This document shows positions 1 to 6,675 of a stretch of DNA of 19,197 nt, one piece after another. The first letter of the stretch is position 1. Each line of letters opens with the position of its first letter. The stretch spans positions 1 to 19,197 of the forward strand of contig CAKUTY010000013.1 of NCBI GenBank assembly GCA_934692455.1. Reading direction: 5' to 3'. The notes beneath the pieces were generated by a model that saw only the letters and a program-made list of their open reading frames with translations, did not search any database and was not told the origin of the DNA. The position numbers were made by a program, and so were the translations under genes. This DNA comes from an uncultured Erysipelotrichaceae bacterium (lineage in GTDB: Bacteria > Bacillota_I > Bacilli_A > Erysipelotrichales > Erysipelotrichaceae).

Positions 1-177
1 ACTTTTATTGAAGATACTAATTTAATTTTTGCGATTTTAAGAGACGTAAAAAGAGTTAGTAATGTGAATGCAGTATTCTTAGAAGAGAATATTTTAAGTA
101 AATATGATAATTATCAATTTTCTAATGGATACTTATCAAATAAAACAAGTAAGGTAAAGGAGGATGACAATGAATAA
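1..177 (+). CDS. C-terminal tail of an unrecognised protein (5' end outside the window)
   Basis: Reading frame 1 is open from the first base and ends with TAA at 175-177, giving the last 58 residues of a protein. The visible tail is hydrophilic, asparagine- and lysine-rich, and ends KVKEDDNE. I recognise no motif. Its end overlaps the likely start of the U32 gene by 8 bases, and the ribosome binding site of that gene lies inside it, so the two are probably co-transcribed and translationally coupled. In Bacillus the genes before the U32 pair encode MltG and an O-methyltransferase, but this tail does not obviously match either. Confidence 0.6.
   Translation, partial: TFIEDTNLIFAILRDVKRVSNVNAVFLEENILSKYDNYQFSNGYLSNKTSKVKEDDNE
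156..163 (+). promoter_or_regulatory. Ribosome binding site that decides the U32 start
   Basis: AAAGGAGG is a near-perfect Shine-Dalgarno sequence. It abuts the ATG at 164 with no spacing but is 6 bases from the ATG at 170, which favours 170 as the true start. Confidence 0.8.
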
Positions 178-1381
178 AATTGAATTATTGGCTCCTGCTA
201 AGGACTTGTTTAAGGCTAAGATAGCAGTTGACTATGGTGCTGATGCCATTTATTTAGGGGGCAAATGTTTTTCTTTGCGTTCTCGTGCTTCCAATTTTGA
301 AAATGAGGATATTAAAGAAATTGTAGAATATGCCCATAGTAAGGGTGTAAAAGTATATATTACTGTTAATATCGTTTTCCATGATGATGATTTTGTGGGA
401 ATTAAAGAATATTTAGCTTATTTAGATGAAATTGGTGTTGATGCGATTATTGTGTCTTCTTTGTTTATTGTGAATTATGTTAAGAAACATCATCCAAGAA
501 TGGAAGCGCATATTTCAACTCAAATGTCTTCAATTAATAGTGATGCGGTAAGCGTTTTGAAGATGTATGGGGCAGATCGCGTGGTACTTGGTAGAGAAGT
601 TTCAATGGATGAAATCAAACTTATCAGTTCTGTTTCTTCTTTACCACTTGAAGTGTTTATTCATGGTGGCATGTGTTCTAATTATTCAGGACGTTGTGTT
701 TTAAGTAATCGTATGACTAATAGAGACGCTAATAGAGGTGGCTGTGCTCATAGTTGCCGTTGGAAATATCATGTTTATGAGGGCGACACTCTGATTAGTG
801 ATCCGGATTGTCCATTATCTATGTCTTCTAAGGACTTGAGGGCTGCTGACTATGTAGAAGAGATGATTAAGTGTGGTGTGGCGTCTTTAAAGATTGAAGG
901 ACGTATGAAATCAGAGTATTATATTGCCCAGGTAGTAAAGACTTATCGTATGCTTATAGATGAAGTGTATGAAAAGGGTCATTTAGAGGATGATCGTTTG
1001 GTTTACTATAATAATGAATTGACTAAGGCAGAGAATCGTTTGAGTGATTCGGGTTTCTTGAGCGGTAAATGTGATGATTCTAAACACTTATATGGTGTCA
1101 ATGGCAGTGGGGTTACCCATGATTATGTGGGTCTTGTGAAGGCTTATGACAAGAACCGCTCATTGGCTTTAGTTGAAGTTAAGAATATGTTTGATATAAA
1201 TGATGCTTTGGAAGTCTTTGGTCCAAGAGTTAATAATGAAAGATTTAAGAATACAGTGATGTTTGATGATGAGTGGAATTTCTTAAATGAAGCTCATAAG
1301 CCATGTCAACTTGTGGTTATTCGTATGCCTTTTGAGGTTAGTAAGAATGATATGATTAGAAAGGTCAATGATGATTGTTGA
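170..1381 (+). CDS. Peptidase U32 family protein, TrhP-type tRNA U34 hydroxylation factor
   Basis: This is a 403-residue U32-family protein. Bacterial members of this branch (YegQ/TrhP, Bacillus YrrN/YrrO) work in prephenate-dependent 5-hydroxylation of tRNA wobble uridine; protease activity is doubtful for them. The N-terminus ELLAPAK opens a TIM-barrel-like domain. The family signature is at about residues 161-180: EVFIHGGMCSNYSGRCVLS, with Cys169 and Cys176. GGCAHSCRW follows and adds two cysteines that probably complete an iron-sulfur site. The length fits the larger family members. The AAAGGAGG site at 156-163 touches an ATG at 164 but sits 6 bases before the ATG at 170, so I chose 170. 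It is the first complete gene of an operon with two methyltransferases, and its end overlaps the next gene. The family call is firm; the exact tRNA role is inferred from homologues. Confidence 0.9.
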   Translation: MNKIELLAPAKDLFKAKIAVDYGADAIYLGGKCFSLRSRASNFENEDIKEIVEYAHSKGVKVYITVNIVFHDDDFVGIKEYLAYLDEIGVDAIIVSSLFIVNYVKKHHPRMEAHISTQMSSINSDAVSVLKMYGADRVVLGREVSMDEIKLISSVSSLPLEVFIHGGMCSNYSGRCVLSNRMTNRDANRGGCAHSCRWKYHVYEGDTLISDPDCPLSMSSKDLRAADYVEEMIKCGVASLKIEGRMKSEYYIAQVVKTYRMLIDEVYEKGHLEDDRLVYYNNELTKAENRLSDSGFLSGKCDDSKHLYGVNGSGVTHDYVGLVKAYDKNRSLALVEVKNMFDINDALEVFGPRVNNERFKNTVMFDDEWNFLNEAHKPCQLVVIRMPFEVSKNDMIRKVNDDC

Positions 1382-2072
1382 GGGGGCTATCGCTGTTAAG
1401 GCTTGTATCCAAGGTGGAAAGCGCGCTGTTTATAAGGTATATATAGACAAAGCTAAAAGAACTAAGGATTTTAATTATATTAGAAGACTTTGTGCGAATA
1501 AGAATATCTTTATTGAGGAATTAGAGCGTTCTTCTTTCGATAAATTTGAAGTTGGTAAGACTTTTGGTGGCATTGTTGCTGAAGTGGGTGAAAGAAGAAG
1601 TGATGAACTGGGTTATGGTGATGCCTTCTATATTGATGGTATTGAAGATCCTTTTAATATCGGTTATATGTTAAGAACCATCTATGCCTTGGGCGTTTCT
1701 AATGTAATTTTAAAGGCTAGGGATTATTCTAAGTTGGATGCTCAGATTATTAAATCTAGTGCTGGTGCTTATGAACTATTAAATATTAAGTATGTAGATG
1801 ATGAGTATGCATATCTTAAGTCTTTGAAGGGTAAGTATCATCTTTATTCTTTATATAGGGGTGATGATTCAAAGGATATCTTTAAAGTTAGATTTGATTT
1901 TAAATGTTTATTCTTAATCGGTGGTGAAAAAAGAGGTATCTCATCTAAGTTATTATCTTTAGTGGATACAGGTTTATATATTCCTTATGGGAATGATTTT
2001 AGAAATAGTTTGAATGCAGCTAGTGCTGTTAGTGTTGTCTCAACACTTTTATATGGACAGAGAAATGATTGA
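1371..2072 (+). CDS. TrmH/SpoU-family RNA 2'-O-ribose methyltransferase (RlmB-like)
   Basis: A 233-residue SPOUT-class methyltransferase that would transfer a methyl group from S-adenosylmethionine to a ribose 2'-OH in rRNA or tRNA. All three SpoU motifs are visible. Motif 1 is DPFNIGYMLRT near residues 93-103, with Asn96 and the catalytic-type Arg102. Motif 2 is IGGEKRGI at 183-190. Motif 3 is IPYGNDFRNSLNAASA at about 204-219, which forms the cofactor-binding knot. A short N-terminal domain (about 1-75) resembles the SpoU substrate-binding domain of RlmB. The gene overlaps the U32 gene by 11 bases. AGAAAGG at 1358-1364 is better spaced for the ATG at 1371 than for 1368. The stop is TGA, so TGA is not read as tryptophan here. 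The substrate cannot be read from the sequence. Confidence 0.88.
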   Translation: MIVEGAIAVKACIQGGKRAVYKVYIDKAKRTKDFNYIRRLCANKNIFIEELERSSFDKFEVGKTFGGIVAEVGERRSDELGYGDAFYIDGIEDPFNIGYMLRTIYALGVSNVILKARDYSKLDAQIIKSSAGAYELLNIKYVDDEYAYLKSLKGKYHLYSLYRGDDSKDIFKVRFDFKCLFLIGGEKRGISSKLLSLVDTGLYIPYGNDFRNSLNAASAVSVVSTLLYGQRND

Positions 2073-2787
2073 ATCGTTAGAAAATAAAAAGGTAAAAGAT
2101 TGGACACGTCTTCATTTAAAGAAGTATCGTGATCATAATTATTTAATCCTTGATAAAGAAGTTCTTTTGGAAGCTTATAAACAAGGATACTTGGATACTT
2201 TGATTTATTGTGGCCAAAGGCCTTTTGACTTTGATAAGGCTTATGAGGTATCTAGAGTTGTTTTAAATAAGATTTCTAAAAGAGATGACCTTGACTATAT
2301 TGGGGTTGGCAAGGAAATAGAGGAAAAAAGAGAATATTGTTCAAGAATAATGATGTTGGATGAACTTTCTGATCCTTTAAATATCGGTAGAATCATGGAA
2401 TGTGCTTATTTGTTTGGTTTTGATACTATTCTTTTAAGTGAAAATTGTGCCGATATTTATCATCCTAAGTGTTTAAGTGCTTCTAAGGGTGCTATTTATC
2501 ATTTGAATATTTTTAGAGGGAATTTAGTTGAACAAATAAAGGATTTAAAACAAAAGGGCTATATTATTTATGCCACTGGTTTAAAAGAAAATAGCTTATT
2601 CTTAGATGAAGTAAAAGAAAGCCCTAAGATGGCTTTCGTGCTTGGCAATGAAGGATCTGGTGTATCAAAAGAAGTCTTTATAAGTGTCGATGAGACTGTT
2701 AAGATTCAGATGCATAATATCGATTCATTGAATGTTGCCATGGCTGGTTCTATTATCATGTATCGTTTTTTTAGTATAGAATCTTAA
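2065..2787 (+). CDS. Second TrmH/SpoU-family RNA methyltransferase with altered motif 1
   Basis: A 240-residue protein with the fold signatures of the same family. The N-terminus (SLENKKVKDW, then KKYRD) is typical of rRNA TrmH-type enzymes, and the C-terminal SPOUT domain carries motif 2 (VLGNEGSGVS, about 192-201) and motif 3 (DSLNVAMAGS, about 220-229). In motif 1 (DPLNIGRIMECA, about 103-114) the arginine expected at the NxGxxxR position is Glu112; an arginine sits three residues earlier. The upstream paralogue keeps the arginine. This could mean lost or altered catalysis. The ATG at 2065 overlaps the previous stop by 8 bases; an earlier ATG at 2053 is possible but lacks the family N-terminus. 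It is the last gene of the operon and overlaps the convergent acylphosphatase by 17 bases. Confidence 0.83.
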   Translation: MIESLENKKVKDWTRLHLKKYRDHNYLILDKEVLLEAYKQGYLDTLIYCGQRPFDFDKAYEVSRVVLNKISKRDDLDYIGVGKEIEEKREYCSRIMMLDELSDPLNIGRIMECAYLFGFDTILLSENCADIYHPKCLSASKGAIYHLNIFRGNLVEQIKDLKQKGYIIYATGLKENSLFLDEVKESPKMAFVLGNEGSGVSKEVFISVDETVKIQMHNIDSLNVAMAGSIIMYRFFSIES

Positions 2788-3073
2788 AGTTCTTTTCTTC
2801 TTTACATGGTATTTTTTTAAGATAATAGTCTTCGATTCTAATGAAGTTTCTAACTTTGAAGCCATCTATGCTTAGGTAGCTTCCTTGTTTTAACATTTTA
2901 CTAATGAAGGCCATGATTAGATCTTCATCACCTTGTATCTCAACCTCGACGTTACCATTGTCGAGGTTTTTTGCCTGTCCTGTTAGATCTAATTCAGTTG
3001 CAATTCTTTGACAAGTGTAGCGAAAGCCTACTCCTTGTACCTGTCCTTTAAAAATAATCAAGTATCTTTCCAT
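2771..3073 (-). CDS. acyP: Acylphosphatase
   Basis: A 100-residue cytosolic enzyme that hydrolyses acyl phosphates such as carbamoyl phosphate or 1,3-bisphosphoglycerate. The N-terminal family signature GQVQGVGFR is intact with the phosphate-binding arginine. It is followed by the asparagine motif AKNLDNGNVEV, where the Asn positions the attacking water. The length matches the 90-100 residue family. A longer reading up to 3151 exists, but its extra 26 residues do not resemble the family and would run into the nrd promoter, so I chose the ATG at 3071-3073. No Shine-Dalgarno sequence precedes it; TATAAT ends 6 bases before the start, suggesting a leaderless message. The codons of the Asn motif form a strong antisense terminator (2942-2972). 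The gene is divergent from the nrd operon. Confidence 0.9.
   Translation of the reverse strand: MERYLIIFKGQVQGVGFRYTCQRIATELDLTGQAKNLDNGNVEVEIQGDEDLIMAFISKMLKQGSYLSIDGFKVRNFIRIEDYYLKKIPCKEEKNFKILY
2942..2972 (+). terminator. Intrinsic terminator inside the convergent acylphosphatase gene
   Basis: AACCTCGAC (2942-2950) pairs perfectly with GTCGAGGTT (2960-2968) around a 9-base loop, and a run of six T ends at 2972. It has the right polarity to end the forward U32-methyltransferase operon, about 155 bases after its last stop codon. It lies antisense within acylphosphatase codons. Confidence 0.75.
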
Positions 3074-3079
3074 AAAATT

Positions 3080-3085
3080 ATTATA
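3080..3085 (-). promoter_or_regulatory. -10 element of the acylphosphatase promoter (leaderless)
   Basis: On the reverse strand a perfect TATAAT is followed by AATTTT and then the ATG at 3073. With standard spacing, transcription would begin at or within a base of the start codon. No convincing -35 or ribosome binding site is visible. Confidence 0.5.
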
Positions 3086-3134
3086 ACTATGAAATATTGT
3101 TTCAGGGATTACTAAATTAATAAGTATTAAATTA

Positions 3135-3148
3135 GTTGAATGTTCAAC
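3135..3148. promoter_or_regulatory. Inverted repeat, candidate MarR operator of the nrd operon
   Basis: GTTGAATGTTCAAC is a perfect 6-bp inverted repeat around a 2-base centre. It ends 8 bases before the -10 element of the nrd promoter, covering the -35/spacer region. Its size and symmetry suit a dimeric winged-helix regulator of the MarR type, and the adjacent gene encodes such a domain. Function is inferred. Confidence 0.5.
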
Positions 3149-3152
3149 CATT

Positions 3153-3161
3153 TGTTATAAT
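3153..3161 (+). promoter_or_regulatory. Extended -10 promoter of the nrd operon
   Basis: TGTTATAAT is an exact extended -10 element (TGn followed by TATAAT at 3156-3161). No good -35 is present, as is usual with extended -10 promoters. Transcription should start near 3168, leaving a leader of 0 to 15 bases depending on whether translation begins at 3171 or 3183. Confidence 0.65.
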
Positions 3162-3182
3162 GAATACACTATGGAAAGACTA

Positions 3183-4313
3183 ATGAATGTGGATCCAATG
3201 ATTTTGAATCGTTGTAACCAAAAATATTATGACAAGGTATTATCTAAATACGATATTTCTTATACTCAAATGTTTATATTGATGGCAATCTATGAACATA
3301 AGGGTCTTTCGATGAATGAATTGGCTGTTATTGGTGCTTATGACAAAGGGACTATTACTAAGGCTATTCAAAAGTTGGAACAACTTAATTATGTTGAGAT
3401 GACTTTAAGTAGTGAGGATAAAAGGTTGAAGTTATTGAATACAACGCCAAAGTGTGATCATATTATGCCCGAATTATATATGATAAGACAGGGTTGGCAG
3501 GATTATTTGTTTAAGGATATTAGCAGGGAAGATTATTTAACTTATGTTAGTGTTGTTGAAAGACTTAATAATAAGGCTAAGGAATATCCTCATTATGAGA
3601 ATGATTTAAATATTCATATCTATGGTCTTCAAAAGCTTACTTTATTAGATTATCCAGGTAAGATGGCAGCTACTTTGTTTACTGGTGGTTGTAACTTTAG
3701 ATGCCCATTTTGTCATAATCGTTCACTTGTTTTCTTGAATGAACAAGAGGGTGAAATTGATCAAAAGTTGATCTTTGAGTATTTAGAGAAAAGAAAGAAT
3801 GTATTAGATGGTGTTTGTATAAGTGGTGGTGAACCTTTACTACAAGAAGGTATCAAAGACTTATGTAGACAAATTAAGGACTTGGGTTTGATGGTTAAGT
3901 TAGATACAAATGGCTATTGTTTCGACTTATTGAAAGAATTGGTTGAAGAGGGTTTAGTAGATTATGTAGCTATGGATATTAAGAATACCAAGGATAAATA
4001 TAGCTTCACTTGCGGTTTAAATGATATGGACTTAAGTGGTATAGAGAAAAGCGTTGAGTATCTAAAGTCTAATGTGGTTGATTATGAATTTAGGACTACA
4101 ATTGTCAAGGAATTCCATGAGGATTTAGATCTTGAATCATTAGGCAAATGGTTAAAGGGTGCTAAAAGATATTATCTACAGAATTTTGAAAATAGAGAAA
4201 GTTGTATCCAAAGTGGTTTGAATAGTTTGGATGAAAGTAGGTTGAAAGAATACCAAGAGGTATTGAGTAAATATATTGATAATGTATATGTAAGAGGAAT
4301 TCAGGAGGACTAA
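3183..4313 (+). CDS. nrdG: MarR-NrdG2 fusion: class III RNR activase with N-terminal DNA-binding domain
   Basis: This 376-residue protein joins two families. Residues 1 to about 135 are a MarR-type winged helix-turn-helix: LSMNELAVIGAYDKGTITKA (about 42-61) spans the recognition helix and SSEDKRLKLLNTT (76-88) the wing. Residues from about 144 are the radical-SAM activase NrdG2: GLQKLTLLDYPGK, then C170-x3-C174-x2-C177 for the 4Fe-4S cluster and SGGEP (214-218) for S-adenosylmethionine. NrdG makes the glycyl radical on NrdD. Stand-alone NrdG2 proteins are near 230 residues, so the extra length is the regulator domain. The join is in frame with no stop codon. The ATG at 3183 fits the MarR N-terminus and follows GGAAAG; the ATG at 3171 is the alternative. 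nrdD begins one base after the stop. The DNA-binding role is inferred. Confidence 0.88.
   Translation: MNVDPMILNRCNQKYYDKVLSKYDISYTQMFILMAIYEHKGLSMNELAVIGAYDKGTITKAIQKLEQLNYVEMTLSSEDKRLKLLNTTPKCDHIMPELYMIRQGWQDYLFKDISREDYLTYVSVVERLNNKAKEYPHYENDLNIHIYGLQKLTLLDYPGKMAATLFTGGCNFRCPFCHNRSLVFLNEQEGEIDQKLIFEYLEKRKNVLDGVCISGGEPLLQEGIKDLCRQIKDLGLMVKLDTNGYCFDLLKELVEEGLVDYVAMDIKNTKDKYSFTCGLNDMDLSGIEKSVEYLKSNVVDYEFRTTIVKEFHEDLDLESLGKWLKGAKRYYLQNFENRESCIQSGLNSLDESRLKEYQEVLSKYIDNVYVRGIQED
4303..4308 (+). promoter_or_regulatory. Ribosome binding site of nrdD inside the nrdG 3' end
   Basis: AGGAGG lies 6 bases before the nrdD ATG and within the last codons of the activase gene, which ensures coupled translation of reductase and activase. 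Confidence 0.8.
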
Positions 4314-4314
4314 C

Positions 4315-6675
4315 ATGTATAAGGTGATTAAAAGAGATGGCAAGGAAGTTGATTTTAATGTAAATAAGATTTCTAATGCGATTGGTAAGGCTTTTGCGGC
4401 AGTTGGTAGAGACTTTCATCCAAGTGTGGTTGAACTATTGGCACTTAGAACTTGTGCTGATTTTGAGACTAAAGTAAAAGATGGCAAGGTTTATGTAGAA
4501 GATATTCAAGATAGTGTTGAGAAGGTATTGTCTGAGAGCAATTATGCTGATGTTGCTAAGGCGTATATTCTTTATCGTAAACAAAGAGAAAAGGCCCGTA
4601 ATTTATCAGAAACAATGTTGGATTATAAGAAGTTAGTTAATTCTTATGTTGATTCAATTGACTGGCGTGTTAAAGAGAATTCGACAGTTACTTATTCGGT
4701 TGGTGGTTTGATTCTTTCAAACTCTGGGGCAATCACAGCCAACTATTGGTTGAGTGAGATTTATCCAAATGAAATCGCAAATGCCCATCGTAATTGTGAT
4801 ATTCATATTCATGATTTGAGTATGCTTACAGGATATTGTGCTGGTTGGTCATTAAGACAATTAATTCAAGAAGGATTAGGTGGTATTAAGGGCAAGATTA
4901 CTTCTGCCCCTGCAAAGCACTTGTCTACTTTGTGTAATCAAATGGTTAATTTCTTGGGTATTATGCAAAATGAGTGGGCTGGTGCCCAAGCTTTCTCTTC
5001 TTTTGATACTTATTTGGCGCCTTTTGTAAGAGAAGATAATTTATCTTATAAGCAAGTTAAACAATGTATCCAATCTTTTGTCTATGGTGTTAATACACCT
5101 TCTCGTTGGGGTACGCAAGCACCTTTCTCTAATATTACATTAGACTGGACAGTTCCTGAGGATATGGCTGAACAATTCTGTTTGGTTGGTGGTGAAGAAC
5201 TTCCATATACTTATAAAGAGTGTCAAAAAGAGATGGATATGATTAATAAGGCCTTTATTGAGGTAATGTTGGAGGGTGATGCCAATGGTAGAGGTTTCCA
5301 ATATCCAATTCCTACTTATTCAATTACTAAGGATTTTGATTTCTCGGAGACTGAGAATAATAAGTTATTGTTTGGAATGACTGCTAAGTATGGTACTCCT
5401 TATTTCTCTAACTATGTAAATTCCGATATGAAGCCAAGTGACATTAGATCAATGTGCTGTCGTTTAAGATTGGACTTAAGAGAATTAAGAAAGAAATCAG
5501 GAGGCTATTTTGGTTCTGGTGAATCAACAGGTTCTGTTGGTGTGGTTACAGTTAATATGCCTCGTATTGCCTATTTAGCTAAGGATAGAGAAGACTTCTA
5601 TAATCGTTTGGATAAGATTATGGATATCTCAGCCAAATCTTTAAAGATTAAAAGGGAAGTTATTACTAAGTTATTAGAGAATGGCTTATATCCATATACA
5701 TTAAGATATTTGGGTACATTTAAGAATCATTTCTCTACTATCGGTTTAGTTGGTATGAATGAGGCTTGTTTAAATGCTAATTGGATAAAAGCTGATTTGA
5801 CCGAAGAGATTGCCCAGGACTTTACTGAAGAAGTCTTGAATCATATGCGTGAGCGTCTAGTAATTTATCAAGAGATGTATGGCGATTTATACAACTTGGA
5901 AGCTACTCCTGCGGAGTCTACGGCTTATCGTTTGGCAAAGCACGATAAGAAGGAATATAAGGATATTATTACAGCAAATGATGATTCTAAGGTTCCGTAT
6001 TATACAAACTCTTCTCATTTGCCAGTAAGTTTTACTGATGATGTATTTAGAGCTTTGGATATTGAGGATAGATTCCAGAATTTATATACTTCAGGTACTG
6101 TTTTCCATACTTTCTTAGGTGAGAAGCTTCCTGATTGGAGAGCTGCTGCAAGTCTTGTAAAGAAGATTGCGACTAATTATAAGTTACCTTACTATACTAT
6201 CTCTCCAACTTATTCTATTTGTGAGGATCATGGTTATATTACAGGTGAGGTTTATACTTGTCCAATTTGTGGTAAGAAGACTGAAGTTTGGTCTCGTATT
6301 ACTGGTTATTATCGTCCTATTTCTAACTGGAATGATGGTAAGGCTCAAGAGTTTAAGGATCGTGTAGAGTATCTTCCAAATGATTCAACTGTTCTAAAGG
6401 CTAAAGAAGTGAAAGAAGAGATTGTTAAGGAAGAAAAAGTGGATTATAAGCCAGAATCTTTGACTATTTTTGTACAGGATCATTGTCCTAAGTGTAAGGG
6501 AGCTGAACAAAGATTGAAGTTAAAGGGTATTAGCTATAACGAGGTAAATTGTAGTGTAGATACTGAGTTAGCTAGAAAACTAGGGGTTGTAGAGACACCT
6601 ACAATTATCGATACTGATGGTAAGTGGTACTGTGGTACTAATGCGGCAGTTGATTATTTAAAAGATCATGAGTAA
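4315..6675 (+). CDS. nrdD: Anaerobic ribonucleoside-triphosphate reductase with fused C-terminal glutaredoxin domain
   Basis: This 786-residue class III ribonucleotide reductase converts NTPs to dNTPs without oxygen, using a glycyl radical. In order: an ATP-cone allosteric domain (about 1-95, beginning YKVIKRDGK); the catalytic barrel with the thiyl-radical loop SMCCRLRL, Cys382 being the likely thiyl and Cys381 an unusual neighbour; a zinc site from C636-x2-H639 and C649-x2-C652; and the glycyl-radical motif RITGYYRP with Gly664. NrdD would normally end near residue 690. Here a charged linker (about 690-713) leads to a glutaredoxin/NrdH-like domain (about 714-786) with the redox motif C724-P-K-C727 and the cis-proline TP762. 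The fusion suggests the reductase carries its own electron donor instead of using formate. The gene lies 1 base after nrdG and overlaps trxB by 8 bases. Confidence 0.93.
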   Translation: MYKVIKRDGKEVDFNVNKISNAIGKAFAAVGRDFHPSVVELLALRTCADFETKVKDGKVYVEDIQDSVEKVLSESNYADVAKAYILYRKQREKARNLSETMLDYKKLVNSYVDSIDWRVKENSTVTYSVGGLILSNSGAITANYWLSEIYPNEIANAHRNCDIHIHDLSMLTGYCAGWSLRQLIQEGLGGIKGKITSAPAKHLSTLCNQMVNFLGIMQNEWAGAQAFSSFDTYLAPFVREDNLSYKQVKQCIQSFVYGVNTPSRWGTQAPFSNITLDWTVPEDMAEQFCLVGGEELPYTYKECQKEMDMINKAFIEVMLEGDANGRGFQYPIPTYSITKDFDFSETENNKLLFGMTAKYGTPYFSNYVNSDMKPSDIRSMCCRLRLDLRELRKKSGGYFGSGESTGSVGVVTVNMPRIAYLAKDREDFYNRLDKIMDISAKSLKIKREVITKLLENGLYPYTLRYLGTFKNHFSTIGLVGMNEACLNANWIKADLTEEIAQDFTEEVLNHMRERLVIYQEMYGDLYNLEATPAESTAYRLAKHDKKEYKDIITANDDSKVPYYTNSSHLPVSFTDDVFRALDIEDRFQNLYTSGTVFHTFLGEKLPDWRAAASLVKKIATNYKLPYYTISPTYSICEDHGYITGEVYTCPICGKKTEVWSRITGYYRPISNWNDGKAQEFKDRVEYLPNDSTVLKAKEVKEEIVKEEKVDYKPESLTIFVQDHCPKCKGAEQRLKLKGISYNEVNCSVDTELARKLGVVETPTIIDTDGKWYCGTNAAVDYLKDHE

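Noticed and set aside
2736..2744. GCCATGGC palindrome near the end of the second methyltransferase gene
   Set aside because: It is a short coding palindrome without loop or T run, and the real terminator for this operon appears to be at 2942-2972.
3074..3151. Longer acylphosphatase start with 26 extra residues
   Set aside because: The extra part does not fit the 90-100 residue family and would overlap the nrd operator; no ribosome binding site precedes it.
3166..3172. ACACTAT next to the nrd start, like half of an NrdR box
   Set aside because: The second half of the 16-bp palindrome is missing (GGAAAGA follows) and no second box is seen at helical spacing.
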